Below the pieces are notes generated by a model. That model was not told the DNA's origin and searched no databases. It saw nothing but the letters and a program-made list of their open reading frames with translations. A program made the translations under genes and the position numbers. DNA of 63,798 bases from the NCBI GenBank assembly GCA_016931855.1, contig JAFGDZ010000073.1, forward strand, positions 1-63,798, given 5' to 3'. This DNA is from Bacteroidales bacterium. GTDB lineage: Bacteria > Bacteroidota > Bacteroidia > Bacteroidales > Tenuifilaceae. Shown one piece after another: positions 8,131 through 17,467 of this stretch; position 1 is the first letter of the stretch, and every line of letters starts with the position of its first letter.

Positions 8131-9777
8131 ATGAAAAGAATCAGCAAAATATCAAGCATAACAATACTTTCAACAAGTTTAGCACTTTTTACCATGTGTA
8201 CCAGCAATCAGAAAGTTGATGTACTAGTAGTAAATGCCAACATTTATAGCGTTGACTCTACGTTTAGCAAGCACCAGGCCATGGCCATTGCCAATGGAAA
8301 AGTTGTAGAACTAGGCACCACAGAAGATATACAAGCCAAATACTCTGCCCCAGAAGTAATAAACGCACAAGGGAAAAGCATTTACCCAGGGTTACACGAT
8401 CCCCACTCTCACTTTTTAGGATACGGCCTAACGCTCCGCAATACCAATCTATCTGGAGCAGGGAGCTGGAACGAGGTTGTTAACCGCTTGGTTGAGCACC
8501 ACGCCAAGTTCACTTCCACTTGGGTTGAAGGACGTGGCTGGAACCAAACCGAGTGGGATATTAAGGAGTTTCCCACCAAGGATTTGCTAGACAAGGCATT
8601 CCCCAATAACCCAGTTCTGCTTATACGTGTTGATGGACATGCTGCCATTGCCAACTCCAAAGCGCTTGAAATTGCTGGAGTAAATGAGAGTAGCGCAGTT
8701 GATGGAGGCAGCCTAATAAAGCAAAACGGCAAGCTAACGGGTGTGCTAATAGATAACGCCATTGAGCTGGTTAGAAAAGTAGTACCTGCCCCTAGTACTA
8801 AGGAAAAGCAAAACGCCCTGTTCCAAGCACAGGCCAACTGCTTTAAGGTGGGGCTAACCTCGGTTTCCGATGCAGGAACCGATTTGGCCGATGTGCTTCT
8901 CTTTGACTCGTTACAGCAATCGGGTGAGCTAACCATGCGTATCTACACCATGCTTAACCCAACCGAGGAAAACATTAAACACTTTGTGGAGAAAGGGGTT
9001 TACCAAACCCCAAAGCTTACCGTTAGCTCCATTAAGCTATTTGCCGATGGTGCCCTTGGATCTCGCGGAGCATTACTTATTGAGCCCTACTCCGATGATG
9101 CTAATAACCGTGGCCTACAGCTAGAACCAACGGCAAAGTACATGAACATTGCAAAAACAGCACATAAGTATGGCTATCAGATTAACACCCATTGCATTGG
9201 CGACGCAGCCGTAAGGCTTTGCCTTGATGTGTACGCCAGCTTCCTTGAGCCAAACAACGATAGGCGCTGGAGAATAGAGCATGCCCAGATTGTGCATCCC
9301 AACGACCTAAACAGGTTTGGTGAGCTAAAGGTAGTGCCATCCATACAAACAACCCATGCCACATCGGATATGTACTGGGCCAACCAGAGGTTGGGCGAGC
9401 GCATATCATACGCATACACCTATCAGCAGCTACTGCAGCAAAACGGATGGTTACCCAACGGTAGCGACTTCCCCATTGAGAGCATAAACCCCATCTTTGG
9501 TTTTTACGCCGCTGTTGCCCGTAAGGATCAAAAGGGATACCCCGAAGGTGGTTTCCAACCAGAGAATGCGCTAACCAGAGAGCAAGCACTAAGAGCCATG
9601 ACCATTTGGGCTGCCAAAGCAAATTTTGAGGATTCGTTTAAAGGAAGCCTTGAAAAAGGAAAAGTGGCAGACTTTGTGATACTGGATCGCGATATTTTAA
9701 CCGCACCTGAATCAACTCTTTTCGAAACTCAGGTGCTTGCCACATATATTGATGGCAGTGCTGTTTACCTTAAATAA
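8131..9777 (+). CDS. YtcJ-type metal-dependent amidohydrolase, exported
   Basis: A 548-residue protein of the amidohydrolase superfamily (Amidohydro_3, YtcJ-like). Metal-site motifs are visible: GLHDPHSHFLGYG (first two His), SIKLFADGALGSRG (region of the bridging residue), NTHCIGDAAV, WRIEHAQIV, and LPNGSDFPIESINP (catalytic Asp). The N-terminus is a signal peptide with a possible weak lipobox (LFTMC), so it is likely periplasmic or lipid-anchored. Family members hydrolyse N-formyl or other amide bonds; the substrate is unknown. I prefer the methionine at 8131 (MKRISK) over the ATG at 8122 because it gives a typical basic signal-peptide start. The GNAT gene follows after 11 bases. Confidence 0.85.
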   Translation: MKRISKISSITILSTSLALFTMCTSNQKVDVLVVNANIYSVDSTFSKHQAMAIANGKVVELGTTEDIQAKYSAPEVINAQGKSIYPGLHDPHSHFLGYGLTLRNTNLSGAGSWNEVVNRLVEHHAKFTSTWVEGRGWNQTEWDIKEFPTKDLLDKAFPNNPVLLIRVDGHAAIANSKALEIAGVNESSAVDGGSLIKQNGKLTGVLIDNAIELVRKVVPAPSTKEKQNALFQAQANCFKVGLTSVSDAGTDLADVLLFDSLQQSGELTMRIYTMLNPTEENIKHFVEKGVYQTPKLTVSSIKLFADGALGSRGALLIEPYSDDANNRGLQLEPTAKYMNIAKTAHKYGYQINTHCIGDAAVRLCLDVYASFLEPNNDRRWRIEHAQIVHPNDLNRFGELKVVPSIQTTHATSDMYWANQRLGERISYAYTYQQLLQQNGWLPNGSDFPIESINPIFGFYAAVARKDQKGYPEGGFQPENALTREQALRAMTIWAAKANFEDSFKGSLEKGKVADFVILDRDILTAPESTLFETQVLATYIDGSAVYLK

Positions 9778-9788
9778 AAAAACTGATT

Positions 9789-10256
9789 ATGGATATTAGC
9801 TTAGCAGAACAAAATCAGCTACTGGAGATACTATACATCATCCGCGAATGCTCAAAGCAACTATCAAACAAAGGTGTTAAATACTGGAACAATAGCTATC
9901 CCGACTACCAAGAAATATCAAACGACATTACCCAAAAGCGCGTACTAGTACTTAGGGTTAACAGGGTTGCCGTGGGCACGGTAACCGTTAAACCCGCAGC
10001 CGAGGGCAGTAAAACAAGCGAAATACTAAGGCTAGCCATATACCCAAAGTTCCAGCAGAAGGGGTTTGCCCGCAAGCTAATTGAGCATGCCGAGGCCGTT
10101 GCTAAAAGTTGCGGTAGCGAGATTATTAAGGGGCACATCCCTTGCGACGACCAAGCGCTTATACAGCTGCTAACCGACTGTGGCTACCAGAACAAAGGCA
10201 ACGAAACACCTATTATCCCCGATTTTTTAAGGATTAACTTTGAGAAGAGACTATAG
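9789..10256 (+). CDS. GNAT family N-acetyltransferase
   Basis: A 155-residue single-domain protein with the GNAT fold. The acetyl-CoA binding region reads ILRLAIYPKFQQKGFARKLI (about 80-99), with the Q-x-x-G-x-A loop that holds the pyrophosphate. The N-terminal segment (ILYIIRECSKQL) fits helix 1 of the family. The acceptor substrate is unknown. It starts 11 bases after the amidohydrolase stop, so the two form an operon; whether the enzymes act on related amines or amides is speculation. Confidence 0.85.
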   Translation: MDISLAEQNQLLEILYIIRECSKQLSNKGVKYWNNSYPDYQEISNDITQKRVLVLRVNRVAVGTVTVKPAAEGSKTSEILRLAIYPKFQQKGFARKLIEHAEAVAKSCGSEIIKGHIPCDDQALIQLLTDCGYQNKGNETPIIPDFLRINFEKRL

Positions 10257-10435
10257 AAATGGAAGCAAAGGCCTGTTTTCCCAAAACATCCGTTGCTAAT
10301 AAATAGATGAGATTAAATAAGATGGAATGGATGCAGACAATACAGCCAACATGTAGAGCATTTATATAAGAGGTGAAAATGCCCTTGCGACTGCTCCGCT
10401 TAACAAGCCTGCCTTAAAAAAGTTCCAATAGATGC

Positions 10436-10960
10436 TTACTCCTCCAAGTAAACATCTATTAGCCCTTCGGGGACTTCCATTGTTACGGTGCGAGTCTCCT
10501 CATCAACCTCAACAATAAGGTCGTCGGCGGCGGGTATCATAATACTTTTCCCCGATGTGTGACGTATCTCGAAAACGGTATTCATAGAGTACTCCTCAAC
10601 GGCCGTAATAGCACCTATGGCACCAAGGGTTTCCGTTACAACGGTGTATCCAACTAGTTTCTCAAGGGTAAGTTCGTCGTCCTCATCAACCTCGCCCTTA
10701 GGCAGTAGCAGCTTTAGACCCACAAACTCTTCGGCAGCCTCAATGCAGTTCACATCATCAAGCTTAATAATGGCTTTATCCTCGCCTCTCGACCGAAGAG
10801 ACTCCACAAAAAAAGGAACCGGTATCCCCTCAATAAGAAGGAATACCGATTCAAGATCTTGCTGTTCAAAGTAGAAGTCGTTGTTCCAAGAAATCTGGAA
10901 CTCGCCATTCACACCATGAGTTCTGTGAATAAAACCAATCTCAACGAACTGGTTATCCAT
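10436..10960 (-). CDS. rimM: 16S rRNA processing protein RimM
   Basis: A 174-residue ribosome maturation factor. It binds protein S19 in the 30S head and assists 16S rRNA maturation. The N-terminal RimM domain begins IGFIHRTHGVNGEFQI (about 6-21) and includes GLKLLLPKGEV; a C-terminal PRC-barrel (about 95-174) has VEEYSMNTVFEI and IPAADDLIVEVD. The start is set at the ATG at 10960, because that is where RimM homology begins; reading further upstream only enters rpsP in another frame. It lies 7 bases after rpsP, the usual rpsP-rimM order. Confidence 0.95.
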   Translation of the reverse strand: MDNQFVEIGFIHRTHGVNGEFQISWNNDFYFEQQDLESVFLLIEGIPVPFFVESLRSRGEDKAIIKLDDVNCIEAAEEFVGLKLLLPKGEVDEDDELTLEKLVGYTVVTETLGAIGAITAVEEYSMNTVFEIRHTSGKSIMIPAADDLIVEVDEETRTVTMEVPEGLIDVYLEE

Positions 10961-10967
10961 TACAAAA

Positions 10968-11501
10968 CTATGCTTCGGTGTTTTCGCCTTCAGCGGCTTC
11001 TTCGGCAACCTCTTCAACGGCTGGCTTAGCAGCAGCTTCAGACTCGGCCCTTTTCTTGGCAATTTCCTGTGCGCGAGCTTCGCGAACCTTAGATTCAGCC
11101 TCAATGCGTTGCTGCATATCGTCTTTTGCACCTTTTGCTAAAGACTGCTTCTTAGCTTCAATCTTAGATTCTTTCTCTTTAACCCAAGCTTCGAATTTAG
11201 CCTCTGCTTGCTCTGCTGTAAGAGCGCCTTTCTTAACGCCCTCTAGTAGATGCTTCTTCATGAAAACACCTCTGTAAGACAAAATTGCCCTAGTGGTGTC
11301 AGTAGGTTGTGCGCCTTTTTGTAGCCAGTCCAGTGCTTTATCGAAGTCTAGATCGATAATTGCAGGATTAGAAACTGGATTATACGATCCAATCCTTTCA
11401 ATGTACTTGCCATCTCGTGGCGCCCTACTATCCGCAACAATGATATGGTAAAAAGGAGCCCTTTTCCTACCATGGCGGCTTAGTCTGATTTTTACAGGCA
11501 T
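10968..11501 (-). CDS. rpsP: 30S ribosomal protein S16 with extended tail
   Basis: A 177-residue protein. Residues 1-80 are canonical S16: [20 protein letters not shown], then [19 protein letters not shown] and a TRAIL segment. The remaining ~95 residues form a charged, Ala/Glu/Lys-rich tail, probably helical, ending [11 protein letters not shown]. Bacterial S16 is often only 80-90 residues; long tails occur in Bacteroidota. The start at 11501 matches the family; an earlier in-frame start would add 15 unrelated residues. S16 is an early-binding 30S assembly protein. It is the first gene of the rpsP-rimM operon. Confidence 0.95.
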   Translation of the reverse strand: MPVKIRLSRHGRKRAPFYHIIVADSRAPRDGKYIERIGSYNPVSNPAIIDLDFDKALDWLQKGAQPTDTTRAILSYRGVFMKKHLLEGVKKGALTAEQAEAKFEAWVKEKESKIEAKKQSLAKGAKDDMQQRIEAESKVREARAQEIAKKRAESEAAAKPAVEEVAEEAAEGENTEA

Positions 11502-11849
11502 ACTAACGCTTTTTATTAAATTTAACCTACAAAATTTGCTCGGCAAAAGTAGCTAATTTCTTTTTATCCTCATAACAATCACGGTAAATATCTTAATTAG
11601 TGTTTGGTATTTAGTGTTTAGCCCTTTTGAACTTTGAACCTTAACATCCAGATGTCGCCCTTCTAAATCCGGATTGGAGACAGGTGCTTAGTGTTTGGTA
11701 TTTTGTCATCTCTCGTTTCACGTTTCACGTCTCACGTTTTATCCCAAAGTTATCAACATCGCCCCACCCTTACCCCGCTAATAGCTACATTTGTATCTGT
11801 TTAAAGCGTTGCCAACAAGCAGCGCCACTCACCACATAACACCATAATT
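11502..11849. other. Intergenic region with low-complexity repeats and dnaE promoter
   Basis: No gene seen in these 348 bases between divergent rpsP and dnaE. The phrase TAGTGTTTGGTATTT occurs twice (near 11600 and 11689). A GTTTCACGTTTCACGT run lies near 11715-11736 and is related in wording to 38242-38275. A TACATTTG element at 11786-11793 matches the -7 consensus and could drive dnaE, but no clear -33 TTG lies at the right distance. Confidence 0.6.
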
Positions 11850-14800
11850 ATGAGCAAATTCACCCACCTCCACGTACACACCCAGTACTCCATTCTCGAT
11901 GGAGCATCAAACATAAAGAGGCTGGTTGACAAGGCTCGTGCGCTTGGCATGAATGCCCTTGCCGTTACAGATCATGGCAACATGTTTGGCATAAAGGAGT
12001 TTGTTAATACCGTTGCCAAGGCAAACGACTCCATACTTTCTGAAATAAAGCGAATTAATGGTGATATTGACAAAACAGAAAAGCAGGAAACCCCCGACCC
12101 CGATGCGCAAAGCCGTATAGACGACCTAAAGAGGCAGAAGAGCGAACAGGAGCGCAAGCTGTTTAAACCCATTATTGGCTGCGAGGCATACGTTTCAAAA
12201 CGCAGCCGTTTTGATAAAAACGACCGCGACGACCGTGGCGGCTACCACCTTATTCTTCTGGCAAAAAACCTTGAGGGTTACCACAACCTAACCAAGCTGG
12301 TATCCTACTCGTGGACCGAGGGTTTTTACCAGAAACCCCGCATGGACAAGGAGCTGCTACGCAAGTACAACAAGGGAATTATTGCCTGTTCGGCATGTTT
12401 AGGGGGAGAAATCCCTCAGGCGTTAATGTTCGATAGCGCTGAACGCGCCGAAGAGCTCGTTCTTGAGTACAAGGAGATTTATGGCGACGACTTCTACCTT
12501 GAAGTAATGCTACACCAATCCGGGGTGCATAAAATTGACACCGAGGTGTACGAAAATCAGCTTAAGGTAAACAAAGCCATACTTGAGCTGGCACAAAAAA
12601 CGGGGACAAAGTGCGTTGCCACAAACGACGTTCACTTTATTAACGCCGAGGATGCGCTTGCGCACGACAGGCTTATCTGCCTTAACACAGGAAAGGATAT
12701 TGACGACCCCGACCGTATGCGCTACACCTTTCAGGAGTACCTGAAAAGCGAGGACGAGATGCGCGCCCTTTTCCCCGACTGTCCTGAAGCCATTACAAAT
12801 ACCGCCGAAGTGGTTGATAAGGTTGAGATTTACAGCCTTAGCAACAAACCCATTATGCCCCACTTCCCCCTACCCGATGGCTTTACCAACGATAACGACT
12901 ACCTACGCCACCTTACCTACGAAGGAGCATACAAGCGTTGGGGGCAAGAATTACCCGAAGCAACCATTGAGCGTATCGACTTTGAGCTTGGCGTTATTGC
13001 CAACATGGGGTATCCCAGCTACTTCCTTATTGTATGGGACTTTATTAAGGCCGCCCGCGACATGGGCGTTTCCGTAGGCCCTGGCCGTGGTTCGGCTGCC
13101 GGTTCGGCCGTGGCATACTGCTTACGCATTACCGATATAGACCCCATTAAATACGACCTACTGTTTGAGCGCTTCCTTAACCCCGAGCGTGTATCAATGC
13201 CCGATATTGATATCGACTTTGACGAGGATGGCCGCGAACTTGTGCTAAAGTGGGTTGTTAACAAGTACGGGCAAAAGCGCGTAGCACACATTATAACCTT
13301 TGGCACAATGGCTGCCAAACTAGCCATAAGGGACGTTGCCCGCGTTCAGAAACTCCCATTGGCCGAGGCTGATAAGCTTGCCAAGCTTGTCCCCGACCGG
13401 CCTGGAACCACCCTTGCCAGCGCGTTTAAAGAGGTTCCCGAGCTGGAGCAAGCCAGAAAATCGGAGAACGAGCTAATAAGAAGCACCATTCAGTATGCCG
13501 AGGTATTGGAAGGCTCGGTTAGGCAAACGGGCGTTCACGCCTGCGGTATTATCATTGGGCGCGACGACCTTGAGGAGTACATCCCCATAAGCACAGCCAA
13601 GGATGCCGACCTATTTGTTACCCAGTACGACGGCAAGCACGTTGAGGACATTGGCCTACTTAAAATGGACTTCCTTGGGCTTAAAACGCTATCCATTATA
13701 AAGGATGCCATTGAGTACGCCAAGGAATCGAAAGAGGTTGATATTGATATTGATAACATTCCGCTTGACGACCTAAAAACGTTCGAGCTATACTCCCGTG
13801 GCGAGACCACTGCGCTATTCCAGTTTGAGTCGCCCGGCATGAAAAAGTACCTCCGCGCGCTGCAGCCCAACCGTTTTGAGGATCTTATTGCCATGAACGC
13901 CCTTTACCGCCCAGGGCCTATTGAGTACATCCCTAGCTTTGTAAACCGTAAGCACGGTAGAGAAAAAATTGAGTACGATATTCCCGAAATGGAAGAGTAC
14001 CTTAAGGACACCTACGGCATTACCGTTTACCAAGAGCAGGTGATGCTTCTATCGCAGAGCTTAGCGGGTTTCACTAAGGGACAAGCCGATGCGCTGCGTA
14101 AGGCGATGGGTAAGAAGCTAAAAAAGGTGATGGACGAGCTTAAGGAAAAGTTCGTTAAGGGCTGTCAGGAAAGAGGGCACGATGTTAAGAAGGTTGAAAA
14201 GGTTTGGAACGACTGGGAGGCATTTGCTCAGTACGCGTTCAACAAGTCGCACTCCACCTGCTACGCCTACGTATCGTACCAAACCGCGTACCTAAAAGCA
14301 CACTTCCCCAGTGAGTTTATGGCGGCTGTACTTAGCCGTAACCTTTCCGACATAAAGAAGATTACCATCTTTATGGACGAGTGCAAACGCATGGGGATGC
14401 AGGTACTTGGCCCTAACGTAAATGAGAGTAACTATAAATTTAAAGTACATCCTAACGGCGACGTTCGCTTTGGACTAGGCGCAGTTAAAGGGGTTGGAGA
14501 GGCTGCTGTTGCAAATATTGTTGAGGAAAGAAAACAAGGCGGTAAATTCAAGGATATTTTTGATTTTGTTGAGCGGGTTAACCTCCAGTCCGTTAACAAA
14601 AAGAACATAGAAGCGTTAGTACTAGCTGGTGCATTCGATGAGCTAGCCACATACAAACGCGCGCAGTACTTTGCAGCCGACAGCAAGGGCACTACCTTTA
14701 TTGAGGCACTTATACGCTACGGATCAAAATCGCAAACAGAGAAGAATAACAGCCAGCAATCGCTATTTGGACTCGACAATGGCTTCGACATACAAAAACC

Positions 14801-15473
14801 AGAGCCAGTAAACGTTGAGGAGTGGTCCAAACTGGAGAAGCTAAACAAAGAGAAAGACCTTATAGGCATCTACTTATCGGCGCACCCGCTAGATGATTAT
14901 AGACTTGAAATAGAAAACTTTGCCAACGTATCGTGCGCTGAGCTAAAGGATTTAGAATCGCTAAAAGGTCGCGAACTGGCAGTGGCCGGAATGGTAACCG
15001 CATCGCGCATAGCCCCTACCAAAACAGGTAAGTATTACGGTAGGCTAACCATTGAGGACTACAGCGACTCCTATGAACTGGTTATGTTTGGAAAGGACTT
15101 TGAGGAGTACCGCAAGTTCTTTTACGACGGCTACTCCCTGCTAATTAAGGGTAGCGTTCAGCCAAGAATGTTTAATCCGGACGAGCTGGAGTTTAAAGTA
15201 AAAAACATAACCTTCCTATCCGATGTAAAGGAGAATCTCATAAAAAAGCTAACCATTAATGTTGGCCTAAACGAGATTGACGACACATTGGTTGATGAGC
15301 TCAAACACATCTCCGAAAGCAATAAGGGAGGAAAGGTTACATTATCGTTCCGCATTATCGACCACGAGAACAGAATCAATATGGAGATGTTCTCCAGGAG
15401 CTACAAAATTAACATTACACCCGAGGTGGTAAGCTACCTCAAAAAATCGGAACTCAACTACAAAGTTTCGTAG
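11850..15473 (+). CDS. dnaE: DNA polymerase III alpha subunit
   Basis: The 1207-residue replicative polymerase catalytic subunit. Domains in order: N-terminal PHP domain starting HLHVHTQYSILDGAS (about 7-21); the polymerase core with GPGRGSAAGSAVAYCL (about 409-424) and the catalytic aspartates in PDIDIDFDEDG (about 450-460); the fingers and thumb with YQEQVMLLSQSLAGF and YAFNKSHSTCYA; a helix-hairpin-helix part with GLGAVKGVGEAAV; and an OB-fold (about 1035-1100). It synthesises DNA in the replisome. Length is in the usual 1150-1250 range. It is separated by 71 bases and a promoter from trxA. Confidence 0.97.
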   Translation: MSKFTHLHVHTQYSILDGASNIKRLVDKARALGMNALAVTDHGNMFGIKEFVNTVAKANDSILSEIKRINGDIDKTEKQETPDPDAQSRIDDLKRQKSEQERKLFKPIIGCEAYVSKRSRFDKNDRDDRGGYHLILLAKNLEGYHNLTKLVSYSWTEGFYQKPRMDKELLRKYNKGIIACSACLGGEIPQALMFDSAERAEELVLEYKEIYGDDFYLEVMLHQSGVHKIDTEVYENQLKVNKAILELAQKTGTKCVATNDVHFINAEDALAHDRLICLNTGKDIDDPDRMRYTFQEYLKSEDEMRALFPDCPEAITNTAEVVDKVEIYSLSNKPIMPHFPLPDGFTNDNDYLRHLTYEGAYKRWGQELPEATIERIDFELGVIANMGYPSYFLIVWDFIKAARDMGVSVGPGRGSAAGSAVAYCLRITDIDPIKYDLLFERFLNPERVSMPDIDIDFDEDGRELVLKWVVNKYGQKRVAHIITFGTMAAKLAIRDVARVQKLPLAEADKLAKLVPDRPGTTLASAFKEVPELEQARKSENELIRSTIQYAEVLEGSVRQTGVHACGIIIGRDDLEEYIPISTAKDADLFVTQYDGKHVEDIGLLKMDFLGLKTLSIIKDAIEYAKESKEVDIDIDNIPLDDLKTFELYSRGETTALFQFESPGMKKYLRALQPNRFEDLIAMNALYRPGPIEYIPSFVNRKHGREKIEYDIPEMEEYLKDTYGITVYQEQVMLLSQSLAGFTKGQADALRKAMGKKLKKVMDELKEKFVKGCQERGHDVKKVEKVWNDWEAFAQYAFNKSHSTCYAYVSYQTAYLKAHFPSEFMAAVLSRNLSDIKKITIFMDECKRMGMQVLGPNVNESNYKFKVHPNGDVRFGLGAVKGVGEAAVANIVEERKQGGKFKDIFDFVERVNLQSVNKKNIEALVLAGAFDELATYKRAQYFAADSKGTTFIEALIRYGSKSQTEKNNSQQSLFGLDNGFDIQKPEPVNVEEWSKLEKLNKEKDLIGIYLSAHPLDDYRLEIENFANVSCAELKDLESLKGRELAVAGMVTASRIAPTKTGKYYGRLTIEDYSDSYELVMFGKDFEEYRKFFYDGYSLLIKGSVQPRMFNPDELEFKVKNITFLSDVKENLIKKLTINVGLNEIDDTLVDELKHISESNKGGKVTLSFRIIDHENRINMEMFSRSYKINITPEVVSYLKKSELNYKVS

Positions 15474-15486
15474 CTTGGGAAACAAT

Positions 15487-15518
15487 TTGAGTACAAATAC
15501 GTTTTTTTAGTAGTTTTA
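15487..15518 (+). promoter_or_regulatory. Promoter of trxA
   Basis: TTG at 15487-15489 (within TTTG), a 21-base spacer and TAGTTTTA at 15511-15518 fit the Bacteroidota consensus with one mismatch at the last base. It lies in the 71-base gap between dnaE and trxA and implies that trxA is transcribed separately. Confidence 0.55.
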
Positions 15519-15544
15519 CAATTAATAACTAAACAGATTAAATC

Positions 15545-15862
15545 ATGGCATTAGCAATTAACGACTCTAACTTCGAAGAGGTTGTACTAAAGTCAGACAA
15601 GCCAGTTGTGCTAGACTTCTGGGCAGAATGGTGTGGCCCTTGCCGCATGGTTGCTCCAATTATCGACCAAATGGCTGATGAGTATAAAGACAAAGCGGTT
15701 ATTGGAAAAGTTGACGTTGATAGCAACCCTAGTATCTCTGCGCGCTTTGGTATCCGTAACATCCCTACTGTTCTTTTCTTTAAGAACGGAGAAGTTGTTG
15801 ACAAGCAAGTAGGCGCCGTTCCTAAAAGCAATTTTGTTGCAAAGCTTGAGGCCATCCTTTAA
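15545..15862 (+). CDS. trxA: Thioredoxin
   Basis: A 105-residue classical cytoplasmic thioredoxin. The active site is W29-C30-G-P-C33 in FWAEWCGPCRM, followed by the conserved cis-proline region RNIPTVLFFKNGE (about 73-85). It reduces protein disulfides with electrons from thioredoxin reductase, which is not in this window. It has its own promoter upstream and a strong terminator 20 bases downstream, so it appears monocistronic. Confidence 0.96.
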   Translation: MALAINDSNFEEVVLKSDKPVVLDFWAEWCGPCRMVAPIIDQMADEYKDKAVIGKVDVDSNPSISARFGIRNIPTVLFFKNGEVVDKQVGAVPKSNFVAKLEAIL

Positions 15863-15881
15863 TATATTGGGCTACAACACA

Positions 15882-15919
15882 AAAGAGACTGTCCAATAGC
15901 ATTGGACAGTCTCTTTTTT
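15882..15919 (+). terminator. Terminator of trxA
   Basis: A 16-bp perfect stem (15882-15897 with 15901-15916, containing GACTGTCC/GGACAGTC) with a 3-base loop, followed by T residues to 15919. It is 19 bases after the trxA stop. Confidence 0.93.
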
Positions 15920-16029
15920 GGAAAACGATTAACGTGAATCGGTAAAAAACTTGTACCTCACCTTGGGTACCCCATCCCGATAATTGACGAAACTAAAAAC
16001 CCACAGCTAAACACCAAACTCTAATCTCC

Positions 16030-16605
16030 ATGCGTATATGTGTATTCTGCGCGTCGAGCGCAAAGGTTGATAAAGCATACTTTGATGCCACCAAGCGACT
16101 TGCCGAAATACTTGCCAAACAAAACCACACCATTGTTTACGGTGGGGGTTCTGCTGGACTAATGGGCTGCCTTGCCGACACAGCGTTACTGCATGGTGGC
16201 GATGTGGAGGGCATTCTTCCCCGATTTATGGATAAGGTTGAGTGGGGACATAAAGAGATTAACCGCATGATTCTGGTTGACGATATGCGCGAGCGCAAAA
16301 AGCTCCTCACCGAGAATGTTGATGCCGTTGTAACCCTCCCTGGTGGTTGTGGAACCCTTGAAGAGCTTATGGAGGTTTTCACCCTTAAGCGCTTAGGTAA
16401 ATTCACAAAGCCCATAATTGTGCTTAACACAAAGGATTACTACAAGCACCTAAACCTGCTTGTTGAGCAAATGATAAGCGAGCACTTCCTAAGGCAGGAA
16501 CACCGCCAAATATGGCAGCTGGTCAACGAACCCGAAGACGTACTTCCTGCTATAGCCAACGCCCCTAAGTGGGACTCATCGGCAATAAACTTTGCCACGG
16601 TATAA
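16030..16605 (+). CDS. LOG family protein (TIGR00730-type nucleotide phosphoribohydrolase)
   Basis: A 191-residue Rossmann-fold protein of the LOG family. The diagnostic motif is PGGCGTLEE (104-112), with YGGGSAGLMG (37-46) for phosphate binding and a catalytic Arg/Glu region in MRERKKLL. Characterised members release free cytokinin bases, or more broadly cleave nucleoside 5'-monophosphates to base and ribose 5-phosphate. In non-plant-associated bacteria they probably act in nucleotide salvage. It is followed after 77 bases by a membrane protein on the same strand. Confidence 0.92.
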   Translation: MRICVFCASSAKVDKAYFDATKRLAEILAKQNHTIVYGGGSAGLMGCLADTALLHGGDVEGILPRFMDKVEWGHKEINRMILVDDMRERKKLLTENVDAVVTLPGGCGTLEELMEVFTLKRLGKFTKPIIVLNTKDYYKHLNLLVEQMISEHFLRQEHRQIWQLVNEPEDVLPAIANAPKWDSSAINFATV

Positions 16606-16682
16606 ACAAAGCGCCTGCCATTACGTACAAGCAGCCGAATAACTACCAACGAAAGCAAACTAAAACAGGGAGCATACTTGCC

Positions 16683-17189
16683 ATGAGCCGCTTTAACCCA
16701 TCCTATTTTCTTAACCTACAGGTTAAGAAAATTTATTTAGTGCTATTCTCTGGATTGGTATGGACTGGCGTTGGCATTATGCTGAACACCCATGCGTTTA
16801 AATGGCTAGCCTCATACAACGGCAAATACACCGCTATTTTTGCTATTGTAGGAGTTGTAATAGCCCTACTGGCTCATCATCTGGGTTTTTTGCGCATAGT
16901 TGACAAAAACCTTGGCCGCATAAAGGAGATGGAAAACGACAAAGCAAGCCCATTTGCCTTTATGCCAGTAAAAAGTTACTTAATGGTTATTCTGATGATT
17001 GGCATGGGAATAATCCTGCGTAGCTACTCCCCCATTGCCAAGGAACACCTAGCCATGGTTTACATTGCCATGGGTGGGGCACTTTTCCTCTCTAGCATAA
17101 GGTACTACAGAATACTTATTGAGTGTATTAGAGATAAACGTGAGTGTATCTCTCACAAAGACGCGAAGAAAAGCATTACAGAGCTATAA
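16683..17189 (+). CDS. Conserved four-helix membrane protein of unknown function
   Basis: A 168-residue protein with about four predicted membrane helices (roughly 16-36, 44-64, 95-114, 119-138). I do not recognise a named family. The start is the ATG at 16683 (MSRFNPSYFLNLQ); an earlier in-frame start would overlap the LOG gene and add an unlikely N-terminus. The last ~20 residues (CIRDKRECISHKDAKK and on) are encoded by DNA resembling a dispersed intergenic repeat (ACAAAGACGCGAAG), so the C-terminus may have been extended by repeat insertion. Confidence 0.65.
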   Translation: MSRFNPSYFLNLQVKKIYLVLFSGLVWTGVGIMLNTHAFKWLASYNGKYTAIFAIVGVVIALLAHHLGFLRIVDKNLGRIKEMENDKASPFAFMPVKSYLMVILMIGMGIILRSYSPIAKEHLAMVYIAMGGALFLSSIRYYRILIECIRDKRECISHKDAKKSITEL

Positions 17190-17445
17190 TCTTAGCGGCT
17201 TCGCGAACAAATAATATCTCGCTAAGACGCAAAGAGAAGAGTAGCACAATTTCTTTGGGACTGACTCATTCATTCTATGGGGATTGCGGCTTTGTGGAAA
17301 AATATATTTTGCCACGGCTCTATGATGCTAATAGAGCAACTTTGCGGGAGCCCTTATGTAAAAGAAAGAAAAACAGAGCGTAACTAATTCGTTATTAGCG
17401 CACTATTCCCTTTGCTTTGCGTCTTAGCGCCTTTGCGAGAAATTC
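17150..17445. repeat. Copies of a CGCAAAGACGCAAAG-like dispersed repeat
   Basis: Related phrases occur at 17151-17168 (TCTCACAAAGACGCGAAG), 17218-17236 (CTCGCTAAGACGCAAAGAG) and, inverted, about 17413-17441 (TTTGCGTCTTAGCGCC and TTTGCGAGAA). The stretch 17190-17467 between the convergent membrane-protein gene and ribD has no other gene. The arrangement, direct copies then an inverted copy, could form a long imperfect hairpin. Confidence 0.65.
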
Positions 17446-17467
17446 CCTTAGCCCTTCCTAGGGCTGC

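Noticed and set aside
8409-8936. Minus-strand reading frame inside the amidohydrolase gene
   Set aside because: The sense strand carries conserved catalytic motifs throughout; the antisense frame shows none.
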